A stretch of DNA of 35,435 nucleotides from the IMG/VR virus record IMGVR_UViG_3300049718_000026, positions 1 to 35,435 of that record; one strand, 5' to 3'. Shown piece by piece: positions 1 through 7,616 of the stretch. Below the pieces are notes generated by a model, which had not been told where the DNA came from, did not search any database, and was given only the letters and a program-made list of their open reading frames with translations. The stretch's first letter is position 1. Every line of letters starts with the position of its first letter. This DNA comes from a virus. The position numbers and the translations under genes were made by a program.

Positions 1-179
1 CGGCCCATCTCGCGGCTGGAGGGCAGGATCCGCTCCAGGACCTCCTTGGCTTCCTCGATGGTGAGGAGGTTGGTCCCGCTGCGTCCCGGACCCTGCTTGG
101 TGGCGCAGAGGTCTGCGCACACGCTGTCGGGCAGAGGGCAGGAGAGGAATCGATCAACGAGGATGTCGATCTCGAACAT
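1..179 (-). CDS. conserved small phage protein (partial, runs off the window)
   Basis: The first 59 codons are visible; the 3' end lies outside the window. ATG at 179 is preceded by AGGAG about 6 bases upstream. The N-terminus reads MFEIDILVDRFLSCPLP, followed by a DSVCADLCATKQGPGRSGTN stretch and an acidic/hydrophobic helix (EEAKEVLERIL). From memory, the LPDSVCADLCATKQGPGRxGTNLL block recurs in small uncharacterised proteins of proteobacterial phages. No function is known to me. It is the last visible member of a three-gene minus-strand cluster, 11 bases after the gene upstream of it. Confidence 0.75.
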   Translation of the reverse strand, partial: MFEIDILVDRFLSCPLPDSVCADLCATKQGPGRSGTNLLTIEEAKEVLERILPSSREMG

Positions 180-190
180 ACTGTGCTCCT

Positions 191-421
191 TTATGCAATG
201 CCGAAGAATTTTGGTGCTAAGTCTTCCTGGTCTCCATAATAATAGCATGCAACGAAACTGGTGCGTGGAGCAAATGCTGAGCAGGATGGACGCCAGTCGT
301 TTACTTCTGTTTCTTCTGCCGTCTGGTATGAGCCCAGCTCTGAATTATAGATGCCTACTGGTAGATCGCCGAACTTGGCTGTTGCACTGGTTAGCAGGGC
401 TATTAATTCTGATGCTAACAT
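191..421 (-). CDS. hypothetical small phage protein
   Basis: 76 residues. The frame is open further upstream, but the start at 421 is chosen because AAGGATC lies just before it and because the shorter start overlaps the previous gene by only 7 bases. The N-terminus (MLASELIALLTSATAKFGDLPVGIYNSE) resembles the widespread small phage proteins of the pattern SELIxxLxxxxxxxGDLPV, whose function is unknown. The C-terminal half is aromatic-rich (ACYYYGDQED). Probably soluble; no membrane segment or signal peptide. The gene sits in the middle of the minus-strand accessory cluster. Confidence 0.7.
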   Translation of the reverse strand: MLASELIALLTSATAKFGDLPVGIYNSELGSYQTAEETEVNDWRPSCSAFAPRTSFVACYYYGDQEDLAPKFFGIA

Positions 422-564
422 GATTTGATCCTTTTTGCTGTTTCTTCGCCTAGAGCTGCTTTGATTAGTCTTGCTCCTTCTGAGCACAGGTCCCACGGAT
501 TCTGCTCACATTGTGAACATTTATCCAGGTGAGCATGGAATGCATCAAGTTCTTCTTTATTCAT
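415..564 (-). CDS. small cysteine-rich (HxxxCxxC) phage protein
   Basis: 49 residues starting MNKEELDAFHAHLDKCSQCE. The motif HLDKCSQC followed by a further cysteine (WDLCSEGARLI) suggests a small metal-binding or redox-type fold. Small phage proteins of this HxxxCxxC...LCxxGxxLL pattern are common and uncharacterised. The start at 564 is supported by AAGGATC in an 18-base segment identical to that before the next gene. A longer reading from 687 has no such signal. It overlaps the following minus-strand gene by 7 bases. First gene of the leftward cluster. Confidence 0.7.
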   Translation of the reverse strand: MNKEELDAFHAHLDKCSQCEQNPWDLCSEGARLIKAALGEETAKRIKSC

Positions 565-579
565 GATTTGATCCTTTTT
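562..579 (-). repeat. 18-base repeated translation-initiation segment
   Basis: On the minus strand the 18 bases AAAAAGGATCAAATCATG, covering ribosome binding site, spacer and start codon, are identical here and at 419-436, the start region of the next gene. The flanking sequence diverges immediately on both sides. This suggests either a copied initiation cassette or strong selection on this signal. It also fixes the start codons of both genes. Confidence 0.8.
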
Positions 580-646
580 AAATGGCAGGGTTACGCTCAA
601 GCTTGGGTCTTGGTGCTCAAAAGCTTGGCCCTGCACAAGAAACCTA

Positions 647-674
647 AGTATCGGCTGATTTTTAAAAAAGTAAA
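647..674 (-). promoter_or_regulatory. candidate leftward sigma-70-type promoter
   Basis: Reading the minus strand, TTTACT (669-674) and GATACT (647-652) are separated by 16 bases. Each matches the -35 and -10 consensus at four of six positions. It would start transcription about 75 bases before the first leftward gene at 564. This is a weak match judged by eye only. Confidence 0.25.
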
Positions 675-989
675 GTGGGTAATTCACAGTGTTATAACAG
701 TGTTCAGCTGGAACCGGATGGGGGCTGGTGTGGTGCTGATTTGGGGTGCGTGTGGGTCAGTCTGAAGGTGCGTGGAGTCCCCTTTACGCGAATGAAATGC
801 GAAACCACTAACGTGATGAAATTTTGTGCGATTTTGAATGGTGAAGCGAAACCTGGATGGTGGATTGCTTATTTTTCATGGTTGTTATGTGGGTTCGGAC
901 GTTGTTTTAATAGCGAAACCTAGGCGTAACCTGAATGTGTGGTTGTGAGTGATAATGTGTGAATATTGGTGATTATAAATCATGGTTTG

Positions 990-998
990 TGGTATAAT
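990..998 (+). promoter_or_regulatory. candidate extended -10 promoter for the structural operon
   Basis: TGGTATAAT is a perfect TGn plus TATAAT extended -10 element. No good -35 hexamer lies at the usual spacing, which extended -10 promoters tolerate. It points right, toward the packaging genes that begin at 1360, and implies a leader of about 350 bases. A second -10-like GATAAT lies at 951-956. Visual evidence only. Confidence 0.4.
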
Positions 999-1282
999 GT
1001 GTGTGTTTTGGGTGTAAGTTGTTGGAAATAACCGGATTGGTTGGTGCATTATTCTGGTCGCTTTTGAGATGCTACTGCAGGTCTGTGGTTTCGCATTTCC
1101 TTCCCGCGCGAAGGTGGCGATTCTGGCGATGTGCTTGGGCTTGGTGGACTGATGTGCTGGGCTGGGTTTCTGGGCGTGTCCCGGCTTGAAGGTGGACTGA
1201 TTCGGTCTGTGAAAAATTCAGGTTTTACCATGAAAATTCAGCAGCGCGATGGCTAAGTGTGAAGGATACTAAGGGTAAGATG

Positions 1283-1300
1283 TGGGCGGAAGCCCATTTT
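1283..1300 (+). terminator. short attenuator-like hairpin in the operon leader
   Basis: TGGGC (1283-1287) and GCCCA (1292-1296) form a perfect stem around a GGAA tetraloop of the GNRA type, followed directly by TTTT. It looks like a weak intrinsic terminator or leader attenuator between the candidate promoter and the first late gene. The stem is only five pairs, so function is uncertain. Confidence 0.3.
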
Positions 1301-1359
1301 GGTGTTGAGACTTCACTGTTTCAGCGAACCTTTGCGAATTATCATACTGGGTTACTCCA

Positions 1360-1830
1360 ATGCAAAAGACCCTTACCCACAACGACAAAGTGATTAATGA
1401 CCGGCCGCAGGCCTTCAAACCGGGCATGGCCAAACCAGCTGGGTCTGGCCGCAAAAAAGGTCAGGTGAATAAAATCACCAAGTCTGTCAAAGAAGCATTG
1501 GCTGAAGCCTTTGAACAGATGGGTGGCATCCCTAGCCTTGTGCGCTGGGGTCGTCTCAACCAAGGCGAGTTCTACAAGCTTTGGGTCCGGCTTCTTCCCA
1601 TCCAGGTCAACAACACCATCGGCACACCTGTTAAGATTGAGAATGAGCATGATCTGTCCAAACTCAGCATTGATGAACTCAGCAGCCTGGCCTCTATGAT
1701 TGAAAAGACCACTCTGATCACTGCTTGCAGCAGCAGTGATGAAGTGATGGTAGGCCTTATGCAGCAGGCTGATGAAGCTGCAGAAGAAGAACGAGAGAAT
1801 GATCCTCTGTCCTCTGAAGATGCGGGCTAA
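1360..1830 (+). CDS. putative terminase small subunit-like protein
   Basis: 156 residues. The N-terminal part has the pattern FKPGMAKPAGSGRKKGQVNK, a basic, glycine-rich lead-in typical of small-terminase-like and related DNA-binding proteins encoded just before phage large terminases. A helical segment with EFYKLWVRLLP follows, and the C-terminus is highly acidic (EEERENDPLSSEDAG). In related phages this type of protein precedes the large terminase and may recognise DNA for packaging. That role is inferred from position and general appearance. First gene of the rightward late operon. The start ATG lacks a strong ribosome binding site, but no better start is visible. Confidence 0.6.
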   Translation: MQKTLTHNDKVINDRPQAFKPGMAKPAGSGRKKGQVNKITKSVKEALAEAFEQMGGIPSLVRWGRLNQGEFYKLWVRLLPIQVNNTIGTPVKIENEHDLSKLSIDELSSLASMIEKTTLITACSSSDEVMVGLMQQADEAAEEERENDPLSSEDAG

Positions 1831-1831
1831 C

Positions 1832-2038
1832 ATGAGAAAAGAGACTGTTAAGTATCACTGTGACAGCTGTGGTGATAACAAGTATCTGATGTGGAAGCAT
1901 GGATCTGATGCTGCGTCTGCTATCGATAAAGAATTTGCATATGTTCCATGCAGCTGTGGTTCTCATGCAAAGTTTGTATGTGTAGTTGAACCTGCTGTTC
2001 CCATCCTTGTTGGCCTGTCAGATGAAGAGGACTGTTAA
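1832..2038 (+). CDS. small CxxC/CxC putative metal-binding protein
   Basis: 68 residues starting MRKETVKYHCDSCGDNKYL. The pairs CDSCG near the N-terminus and CSCG about 30 residues later make a plausible zinc-ribbon site. The C-terminus is acidic (SDEEDC). Start ATG 1832 lies two bases after the previous stop, so translation may be coupled. An upstream in-frame start at 1772 would overlap the previous gene heavily and is rejected. Function unknown. Confidence 0.6.
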   Translation: MRKETVKYHCDSCGDNKYLMWKHGSDAASAIDKEFAYVPCSCGSHAKFVCVVEPAVPILVGLSDEEDC

Positions 2039-2040
2039 TT

Positions 2041-2139
2041 GTGGACATCATTGCTTATCAAAAGTCTGGTCATGCAGTTGTTGATAATGCACTGTTTATT
2101 GTCCTTCTGCTATTGGTCGTAATGCTGATGGTGAAATGA
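2041..2139 (+). CDS. 32-residue single-pass membrane micro-protein
   Basis: GTG start two bases after the previous stop, with GAGG about ten bases upstream. The peptide begins VDIIAYQKSGHAVVDNALF (initiator shown as V) and runs into a purely hydrophobic stretch, IVLLLLVVMLMV, ending in lysine. Its stop overlaps the next ATG as ATGA, so it fills its slot in the operon exactly. One transmembrane helix is predicted by eye. Function unknown. It is short enough that a chance frame cannot be excluded, but the exact fit and hydrophobic core argue for a real gene. Confidence 0.55.
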   Translation: MDIIAYQKSGHAVVDNALFIVLLLLVVMLMVK

Positions 2140-2372
2140 TGGCACGCAGAGCTCAGCCCCAAGCACCAGCACCTCCGCCACCTGATCCATTGCCACCAAA
2201 CGTGACACTGACAATGGAACGCATGTCACCAGCTGAACAGATGCTCTCAATAATTAGTCACGGAACCACTCTGATCAGCTACCTTCCACCAGATACGCAG
2301 GAAGTAGAAGCAAAGAAGCTGCTGAAGTTCATAAACACTTTCCTGGAACGACAAGCAAAGGAACGGTCATGA
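2136..2372 (+). CDS. hypothetical protein with proline-rich N-terminus
   Basis: 78 residues. The first 22 residues are Ala/Pro/Gln-rich (ARRAQPQAPAPPPPDPLPP), followed by a likely helical domain (SPAEQMLSIISHGTTLISYL and EAKKLLKFINTFLERQ). The start overlaps the preceding stop by ATGA, and its own stop overlaps the next ATG the same way. Two ATG codons stand in tandem at 2136 and 2139. I do not recognise the family. Its place just before the terminase suggests a packaging or accessory role, unproven. Confidence 0.6.
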   Translation: MMARRAQPQAPAPPPPDPLPPNVTLTMERMSPAEQMLSIISHGTTLISYLPPDTQEVEAKKLLKFINTFLERQAKERS

Positions 2373-2692
2373 ACGAGCCAGTGAAGATATCAATCCATGG
2401 TTACACCCACTTCATTGTCGGGCTGCGCAAGCACGGTGATCCTGAGCTTCCTGGTGTTAGGTTCAGGCCATACACCGAGGAAGAATTTGCCGTCTGTGAA
2501 CTGGCTGAGGATGGTGGTCCTAGGCTCAATGATGCACAGGTGGAACGTCTGGAGATGTCTGAGTCTGAACCTGGTGATGTTGTCATTGATCTTGGCAGCA
2601 CAGAACTCAATGAAGAGTTCTGTGACCTTCTCAACAAGGCTATTCCGATTGCACACCAGAAGATGAAACAGGCACACAATCCGTGCAAATGA
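2369..2692 (+). CDS. hypothetical protein
   Basis: 107 residues beginning MNEPVKISIHGYTHFIVGL. Mixed alpha/beta character and mostly acidic, with a C-terminal helix rich in Lys/Gln/His. No membrane segment or recognisable motif. It overlaps the previous gene (ATGA at 2369) and the terminase gene (ATGA at 2689), so it is cotranslated with the packaging module. I do not recognise a family. Confidence 0.65.
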   Translation: MNEPVKISIHGYTHFIVGLRKHGDPELPGVRFRPYTEEEFAVCELAEDGGPRLNDAQVERLEMSESEPGDVVIDLGSTELNEEFCDLLNKAIPIAHQKMKQAHNPCK

Positions 2693-4230
2693 CACTTCCA
2701 AGCCTTGAGGAGGTCAAGGCAGAACTGGGACGCCGGGCATTGATCCGGTGCATTCAGTATTGCAGAGATGACTACAAGGTTGGCTGGTTCAATGATCTGC
2801 TGGCAGAAACACTGGAGAGGTTTGTTGAAGACAGCTGGGCAGGCAGAAGCCCAAGACTGATCATCATGGCACCTCCTCGCCACGGCAAGAGTGAGCTGGC
2901 CTCACGATATGCTCCGGCCTACGCATTCGGCAAGCACCCTGACATGAAGATCATCGCCACATCACATGGTGCTGAGCTGGCTAGTGCAATGAATCGGGAC
3001 ATACAACGCATCATTGACTCGCCAGCATATGAGAAGCTGTTCCCTGAGACAAGGTTGTTTGGCAAAAACATCCGCACCGTAGCAGACGGATCGTATCTGC
3101 GGAACTCAGATGTATTCGAGATCGTCAACCACCGAGGGGCATATAAGAATGCCGGCGTCGGTGGTTCTGTTATGGGCGTCGGTGGCAACATGGTGATTGT
3201 CGATGACCCTGTGAAGGATAGCGAGGACGCACAGTCTGAGACAATGCGTGAGAAAACATGGGACTGGTTCACAGGAACCTTATACCATCGTGTTGAGGCT
3301 GGTGGTGGCATCCTGATCATCATGACCCGCTGGCATGCGGACGATTTGGTTGGTCGCCTTCTTGACAATGCGAAGGAAGGTGGCGAGCAGTGGGAAACAC
3401 TCTGCTTCCCTGCCATTGCTGAGCACGACGAGTTCCATCCACGCACAGGTGCCCTGCTGAGGCATGAAGGTGAGGCCCTGCACCCTGAGCGCATTGACCT
3501 TGGCCAGCTGAATCGGATCAAACTCGGCACCAGCGGAAAGCCTGGCACAGGGTCTCGGGTGTTCACTGCACTGTTTCAACAGCGGCCATCTGTTGAGTCT
3601 GGTAACTACTTCCAACGTGGCAACTGGGTGTTCATCAAACCACCACAGCCCATTGACACAATGTCCAGGCAGGAAAGGCTGTATTACTTCCGCCAGCTTG
3701 GCATCATCATGGTTGGCCAGTTCTGGGACACTGCACTTGGTGGCAAGAAGAAGAACGACAATGCAGCATGCGCAACACTGGCGTGGTCTCCAACTAGGAA
3801 TTACCTTGTCGATCTGTGGTGTGACAAGGTCAAGTTCTCTGATGTGCTGGACCAGGTGAAGATGCTGTATGACAAGTGGACGCCAAACCTGGTGGGTGTT
3901 GAAGGTGGTGGGTCGCATTCTGGCAAGGCCACAGTTGATCTGCTGTCTCGATCAACATCTATCCCATTCAAAGAGATCATGACATCCACAGACAAAGAGT
4001 TCAGGGCTGGAGCCTGTGAGCCAACACATGAAGCCAAGATGTGCTGCTTGTTTGATGGCAATGACTTCAATGCGAAGTTTGTTGACCATTGTGCTGATTT
4101 CCCCAACATTAAGAATGACGATGATGTTGATGCCTGGATGCTGGGTATTGAAGAGATCAATGGTGGGCCCAAAAACTTCCAGTTCTCGCCAGAGATCCTG
4201 GCTGCGCTTGGTTCTGGAGGTAGGAGATGA
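2689..4230 (+). CDS. terminase large subunit
   Basis: Motor ATPase and nuclease that pumps DNA into the prohead and cuts concatemers. 513 residues, normal for the family. The ATPase half shows Walker A PPRHGKS near residues 62-68, Walker B VIVDD near 169-173 and the coupling motif TRWH near 213-216. The RNase H-like nuclease half shows its acidic residues in FWDTA (about 347), GVEGGG (about 405) and NDDDVDAW (about 478-481). The hydrophobic lead IIMAPP before Walker A is typical. ATG 2689 is preferred over GTG 2683 because it forms an ATGA overlap with the previous stop. The two differ by two residues. Family assignment is firm; the packaging strategy (headful or cohesive end) cannot be told. 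Confidence 0.96.
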   Translation: MTLPSLEEVKAELGRRALIRCIQYCRDDYKVGWFNDLLAETLERFVEDSWAGRSPRLIIMAPPRHGKSELASRYAPAYAFGKHPDMKIIATSHGAELASAMNRDIQRIIDSPAYEKLFPETRLFGKNIRTVADGSYLRNSDVFEIVNHRGAYKNAGVGGSVMGVGGNMVIVDDPVKDSEDAQSETMREKTWDWFTGTLYHRVEAGGGILIIMTRWHADDLVGRLLDNAKEGGEQWETLCFPAIAEHDEFHPRTGALLRHEGEALHPERIDLGQLNRIKLGTSGKPGTGSRVFTALFQQRPSVESGNYFQRGNWVFIKPPQPIDTMSRQERLYYFRQLGIIMVGQFWDTALGGKKKNDNAACATLAWSPTRNYLVDLWCDKVKFSDVLDQVKMLYDKWTPNLVGVEGGGSHSGKATVDLLSRSTSIPFKEIMTSTDKEFRAGACEPTHEAKMCCLFDGNDFNAKFVDHCADFPNIKNDDDVDAWMLGIEEINGGPKNFQFSPEILAALGSGGRR

Positions 4231-4367
4231 GACCTGTGACTGGTGAGTTCAGAATCTATATCCCTACATTCTGGGCGTATGCGGCTGCGTTCTGTGCAAT
4301 GTTTGGTCTTGTGCGTCTGTGCGATTACATCATCGACAAGACCCTGAAGCTTGAGGTGATCAAGTAA
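4227..4367 (+). CDS. 46-residue putative membrane micro-protein
   Basis: ATG at 4227 overlaps the terminase stop and is preceded by a very strong ribosome binding site (GGAGG and GGAG within 14 bases). The peptide begins MRPVTGEFRIYIPTFWAYAA and has a hydrophobic centre (FWAYAAAFCAMFGLV) followed by a charged tail (DKTLKLEVIK). The stop TAA shares its last base with the portal ATG (TAATG). One membrane helix is likely. Function unknown. Position and initiation signals make it a confident gene despite its size. Confidence 0.75.
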   Translation: MRPVTGEFRIYIPTFWAYAAAFCAMFGLVRLCDYIIDKTLKLEVIK

Positions 4368-6361
4368 TGCTCTGGCTGCCGAAGTTCCTGAAGTCCAGCA
4401 TTGATGCCTATGCTGAGTCTGCCGCTGGCCGGGAGATGGACCGCAGGCGCGCTGCTGCTGCGCAAGGAATAAACGCAGCTCATGAAGTGTTTACAGACTC
4501 AATGCTCAAGGCGATTAAAAATCCAGCCAAAGCAGCTGAGATGCGTGGAACCGCCATCAGGGCCATCCACCCGCACTTCCCAGTCCAGGCATACAAGCCA
4601 CCAAAGGGTGTTGGTGGTTCTGAGCGCAAGGTCCTGGCCCTAGATGATGCTATGGGTGGCATGTATAATGTCATTGGCATGGGTGGATCTGGTGCACCAT
4701 TCACAGCACAAGGCTTTCCTGGCTTCCCATACCTCACTGAGCTTACGCAGACATCTGAGTATCGTGACATGTATGAGCGTGTTGCTGCTGAGATGTGCCG
4801 CAAGTGGATCACATTCCGTGGCAAGGGTGAAGATGACAAGACTGAGCGCATAGGTGCCATCGAGGATGAATTCTCCCGGCTTCAGGTCCGTGAGAATATG
4901 CGCAAGGGAGCTGTGCTGGAAGGATCAATGGGCAGGGCACAGCTGTTCATGAACTTTGGAGAAGATGGCAAGGACCAGGATGAGAAGGATGAGCTGAAGA
5001 CAAAGCTCATGTTCAACAGGTTCAAGATCAATCGCAATAACAAACTCAAATCACTGAAGACCATTGAACCAATTACCACCTATCCTGCAGCTGTTGATTC
5101 TGACAATCCGCTGTGCAGCAGCTTCTATGTTCCGAGCTCTTGGTTTGTGTATGGCACAGAGGTTGCTGCCAGCAGGATGCTCACTATGGTTGGCCGTGAG
5201 CTTCCAGACCTACTCAAGCCTGCCTATAACTTTTCAGGCATCTCCCTGTCCCAGCTAGCCCAACCCTATGTTGAGTATTGGCTCAACACTAGGGACTCAG
5301 TTGGTGAGATCCTCCAGAACTTTAGCACGGTGGCATTTGGCACAAACATGGACATCATGCTCAATCCTAATGCACCTGCCTTGATCAATCGTCTTCAAGG
5401 CTACAGCGAGACCCGCAGGAACAATGGCGTGTTCATGTATGACAAGGACCGCGAAGACATCAAGCTTCTGAATGTGACGCTGGCTGGTCTTGACAAGCTT
5501 CAGGCGCAGGCCCAGGAACATATGGCGGCTGTGGCTAAGACGCCATTGGTTGTGCTGCTTGGAATTACGCCAACTGGTCTGAATCAGTCTGCTGAAGGCG
5601 ACATGCGGGTGTTCTACGACTACATTCAGGACCAGCAGGAGAAGCTGTTCCGTCAGATTATCCAGAACCTGCTAAATGTCGTTCAGCTTGGTTTGTTTGG
5701 TGACATTGACCCTGACATAACGTTTGATTTTGTCAATCTGTTCTCTGTGACTGGTAAGGAACAGGCCTTGATTACCAAGACCACGACGGATAGTGATGTT
5801 GCATTGGTCACTGCTGGTGTTGTTAGTGCGCAGGAGGTCAGGTCCAAGGCTGCTCGGGATCCAGCATCTGGTTATAACAATCTGGATGTCAACAAGATGC
5901 CACCAAAGCCAGCACTACCTGCTCCTGGTGGCAAAGGTGGAGCAGGTGCAACTGGTGAAGGCTCACCAAGCAGCATCGCCACTACAAATTCTGAAATGAA
6001 CACTGGAGGTGATTCTGTTGCACAGATCGCCATTGATGCAATTGAGAATGCTCTCTGTGCTGATGGAGCTGTTGTCTTGCCCAGCTACGCACTGAGCAAA
6101 GCAGCCCTGGAGGCCACGCGGGTCCTCGCAGTGGCAGGCGGTGAGCTGGCCCTAGACTCTGCGATTGGATCGCAAAAGCGAGCATTAAATGCTCTCAGGG
6201 TGGCGCTCACCGCCACTTATGAAGATGGTGCTGTTACTGCTGTGGTCGGGCAGCTGTTTGATGCACACAGCGCTGCGGTCAGCAGCCTTGAACTGCTGCG
6301 TGATAAACTGGCGATGGATTCTATGATTGATGCTGAAATTGTTGAAGGAGAACAGAAATGA
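4367..6361 (+). CDS. portal protein (DUF1073 family)
   Basis: 664 residues. The portal is the dodecameric ring at the capsid vertex through which DNA enters and leaves. The core resembles DUF1073-type portals: an YRDMYERVAAEMCRKW helix near residues 135-150, a FSRLQVRENMRKG segment near 170, then the PITTYPAAVDSDNPL and PSSWFVYG region, and the clip/stem-like GDMRVFYDYIQDQQEKLFRQ segment near residue 420. After about residue 520 comes a Gly/Pro/Ser-rich linker, then a largely alanine-rich helical tail that ends acidic. Position right after the terminase fits. The start overlaps the micro-gene stop by one base. Confidence 0.9.
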   Translation: MLWLPKFLKSSIDAYAESAAGREMDRRRAAAAQGINAAHEVFTDSMLKAIKNPAKAAEMRGTAIRAIHPHFPVQAYKPPKGVGGSERKVLALDDAMGGMYNVIGMGGSGAPFTAQGFPGFPYLTELTQTSEYRDMYERVAAEMCRKWITFRGKGEDDKTERIGAIEDEFSRLQVRENMRKGAVLEGSMGRAQLFMNFGEDGKDQDEKDELKTKLMFNRFKINRNNKLKSLKTIEPITTYPAAVDSDNPLCSSFYVPSSWFVYGTEVAASRMLTMVGRELPDLLKPAYNFSGISLSQLAQPYVEYWLNTRDSVGEILQNFSTVAFGTNMDIMLNPNAPALINRLQGYSETRRNNGVFMYDKDREDIKLLNVTLAGLDKLQAQAQEHMAAVAKTPLVVLLGITPTGLNQSAEGDMRVFYDYIQDQQEKLFRQIIQNLLNVVQLGLFGDIDPDITFDFVNLFSVTGKEQALITKTTTDSDVALVTAGVVSAQEVRSKAARDPASGYNNLDVNKMPPKPALPAPGGKGGAGATGEGSPSSIATTNSEMNTGGDSVAQIAIDAIENALCADGAVVLPSYALSKAALEATRVLAVAGGELALDSAIGSQKRALNALRVALTATYEDGAVTAVVGQLFDAHSAAVSSLELLRDKLAMDSMIDAEIVEGEQK

Positions 6362-7236
6362 GTTCACAGGGTGCTGACTGGTTTATCACTGGGGCTGCTG
6401 CTCAGTCTGCTCTTAACATTGACATTCTGCAGGTATGGTCCAGCCAGGGTCCAATTGACACTGTTGCTGGTGGCCAGGGTTCTGGTGGTATTGCATCATA
6501 TGCTGCTTTCTACATTCAGATCAATGGTAGTTCTGGTATTTCTTCGGGGCAGATCATCTTTGAAGGGTCAAATGATGGTGTGACATATGTGCCGTTGACG
6601 TTCTATGATGATGCTGTTGTGACTGGTGCCGCAATCAATTCTGCCATCTCAATTGCCGCCAGCACCAGCAGGTTCTTCTCTGGCAAGCTGACCTTCCGAT
6701 ATTTCCGGTGCCGTATCTCCACTGCATTTGTCGGCGGCACCATTCAGGCATTCTCCAGGCTGGTTGATGAGGACTACAACCCTAGGGTGACTGCTGTGGC
6801 AAACCAGACTGCAGCAAACATGCAGGTTCAGGCTTCCCTTGTGGCGGGGACTGCTCTGGCTGGCGATGTCGCCATTGAGTATCGAGCCAATGCCACTGGT
6901 GCTGCCACCCCTGCTCCTATCATGTCGCCTGTCACTCCTGCTGGTGCTTCGATAAAGGGCTCTGCTGGTCGTGTTATGGCAATCAATCTGCAGAACAGTG
7001 CTGCTGCCCTGCGGTCTATGAAATTCTTCAATGCCACCAGTGTGACTATGGGGACCACAGCAGCTGCATTCGAGGTGGATATCCCGGCTGGGGGCAGTGC
7101 TCAGTTGAACTTTGATGGTGGGATTGGTTTCGCGACTGGTATCATGTGGGCTGTCACTGCTGCGAAGGGACTGACTGACAACACTACAACTAGTCTGGCA
7201 CTTAATGATGTTTCTGGTGTTGTTGCTTACGCGTGA
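6358..7236 (+). CDS. putative head-associated structural protein
   Basis: 292 residues, Gly/Ala/Thr-rich and beta-like. The first half (YAAFYIQINGSSG, IIFEGSNDGVTYVPL, FRYFRCRIS) reads as a jelly-roll-type domain. The second half (RVMAINLQNSAAALRSMKFFN, then FDGGIGFATGIMWAVT) matches, from memory, a C-terminal module common in phage virion proteins. No enzyme motif. It overlaps the portal stop and sits before the minor head gene, so a capsid decoration or vertex role is plausible. The ribosome binding site GAAGGAG is clear. Confidence 0.6.
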   Translation: MSSQGADWFITGAAAQSALNIDILQVWSSQGPIDTVAGGQGSGGIASYAAFYIQINGSSGISSGQIIFEGSNDGVTYVPLTFYDDAVVTGAAINSAISIAASTSRFFSGKLTFRYFRCRISTAFVGGTIQAFSRLVDEDYNPRVTAVANQTAANMQVQASLVAGTALAGDVAIEYRANATGAATPAPIMSPVTPAGASIKGSAGRVMAINLQNSAAALRSMKFFNATSVTMGTTAAAFEVDIPAGGSAQLNFDGGIGFATGIMWAVTAAKGLTDNTTTSLALNDVSGVVAYA

Positions 7237-7243
7237 GGCTGAA

Positions 7244-7612
7244 ATGAGTGAATCTTGCAGCATGACTTGTAGCAGGCGCATGAATGAGATGGGGCCTTGG
7301 GAACACAAGGTTGGGCTGGACAACTGGCGTAAAGATGGCTCCTGCAGCTTCTGTGGTGGGCTCAACCCTGACCTTGTTCTTGAAGAGATCAGAACCGACC
7401 CTGAAGCATTGATTGTTCCAACCGACAAGTCCTACAAGATCTATGTCGTCAGCAAGAACTGGAATCACAAGAAGAGCTACTTTCAGCACTTCAGTGTGGA
7501 ACAGCGCAAAGAGTTCATCAAGCTTTACAATGAGAACATCATGAAGCTTGATGTGCCTGGTTACTTCTACGTCTGGCCTTTCTTCATGGCGCCAGAACCC
7601 AAACCGGAGTAG
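7244..7612 (+). CDS. conserved phage protein with CxxC motif
   Basis: 122 residues from ATG 7244, which has GAGG upstream. A longer frame from 7205 would run inside the previous gene. The central signature is NWRKDGSCSFCGGLNPD followed by VPTDKSYKIYV. I recognise this as a recurrent uncharacterised phage protein found near portal and head genes. A second cysteine-containing stretch lies at the N-terminus (ESCSMTCSRR), so a zinc site formed by the two pairs is possible. Function unknown. The next gene begins four bases after its stop. Confidence 0.7.
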   Translation: MSESCSMTCSRRMNEMGPWEHKVGLDNWRKDGSCSFCGGLNPDLVLEEIRTDPEALIVPTDKSYKIYVVSKNWNHKKSYFQHFSVEQRKEFIKLYNENIMKLDVPGYFYVWPFFMAPEPKPE

Positions 7613-7616
7613 TCCT

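Larger units (their letters stand above)
565..1359. other. GT-rich intergenic region between divergent operons
   Basis: About 795 bases with no convincing gene. The open frames here lack ribosome binding sites and family-like sequence. The plus strand is strongly G/T biased, especially 932-1031, where only one C occurs in about 100 bases. The 11-base GGTGGACTGAT occurs twice (near 1141 and 1192), and GAAAA/ATTCAG motifs repeat near 1211-1240. The block separates leftward and rightward operons, so it should hold their promoters and a long leader for the late operon. A small RNA here is possible but not shown. Confidence 0.6.

Noticed and set aside
46-423. Plus-strand frame of 125 codons
   Set aside because: Antisense to two minus-strand genes with good ribosome binding sites; no family-like sequence.
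529-923. Two plus-strand frames (529-765 and 675-923) in the intergenic region
   Set aside because: No ribosome binding sites, Trp/Cys-rich translations without a family pattern, and unusual GT-biased composition. A short real gene cannot be fully excluded.
6649-7428. Minus-strand frame of 259 codons
   Set aside because: Shadow of the head-associated protein gene and the CxxC protein gene on the plus strand.
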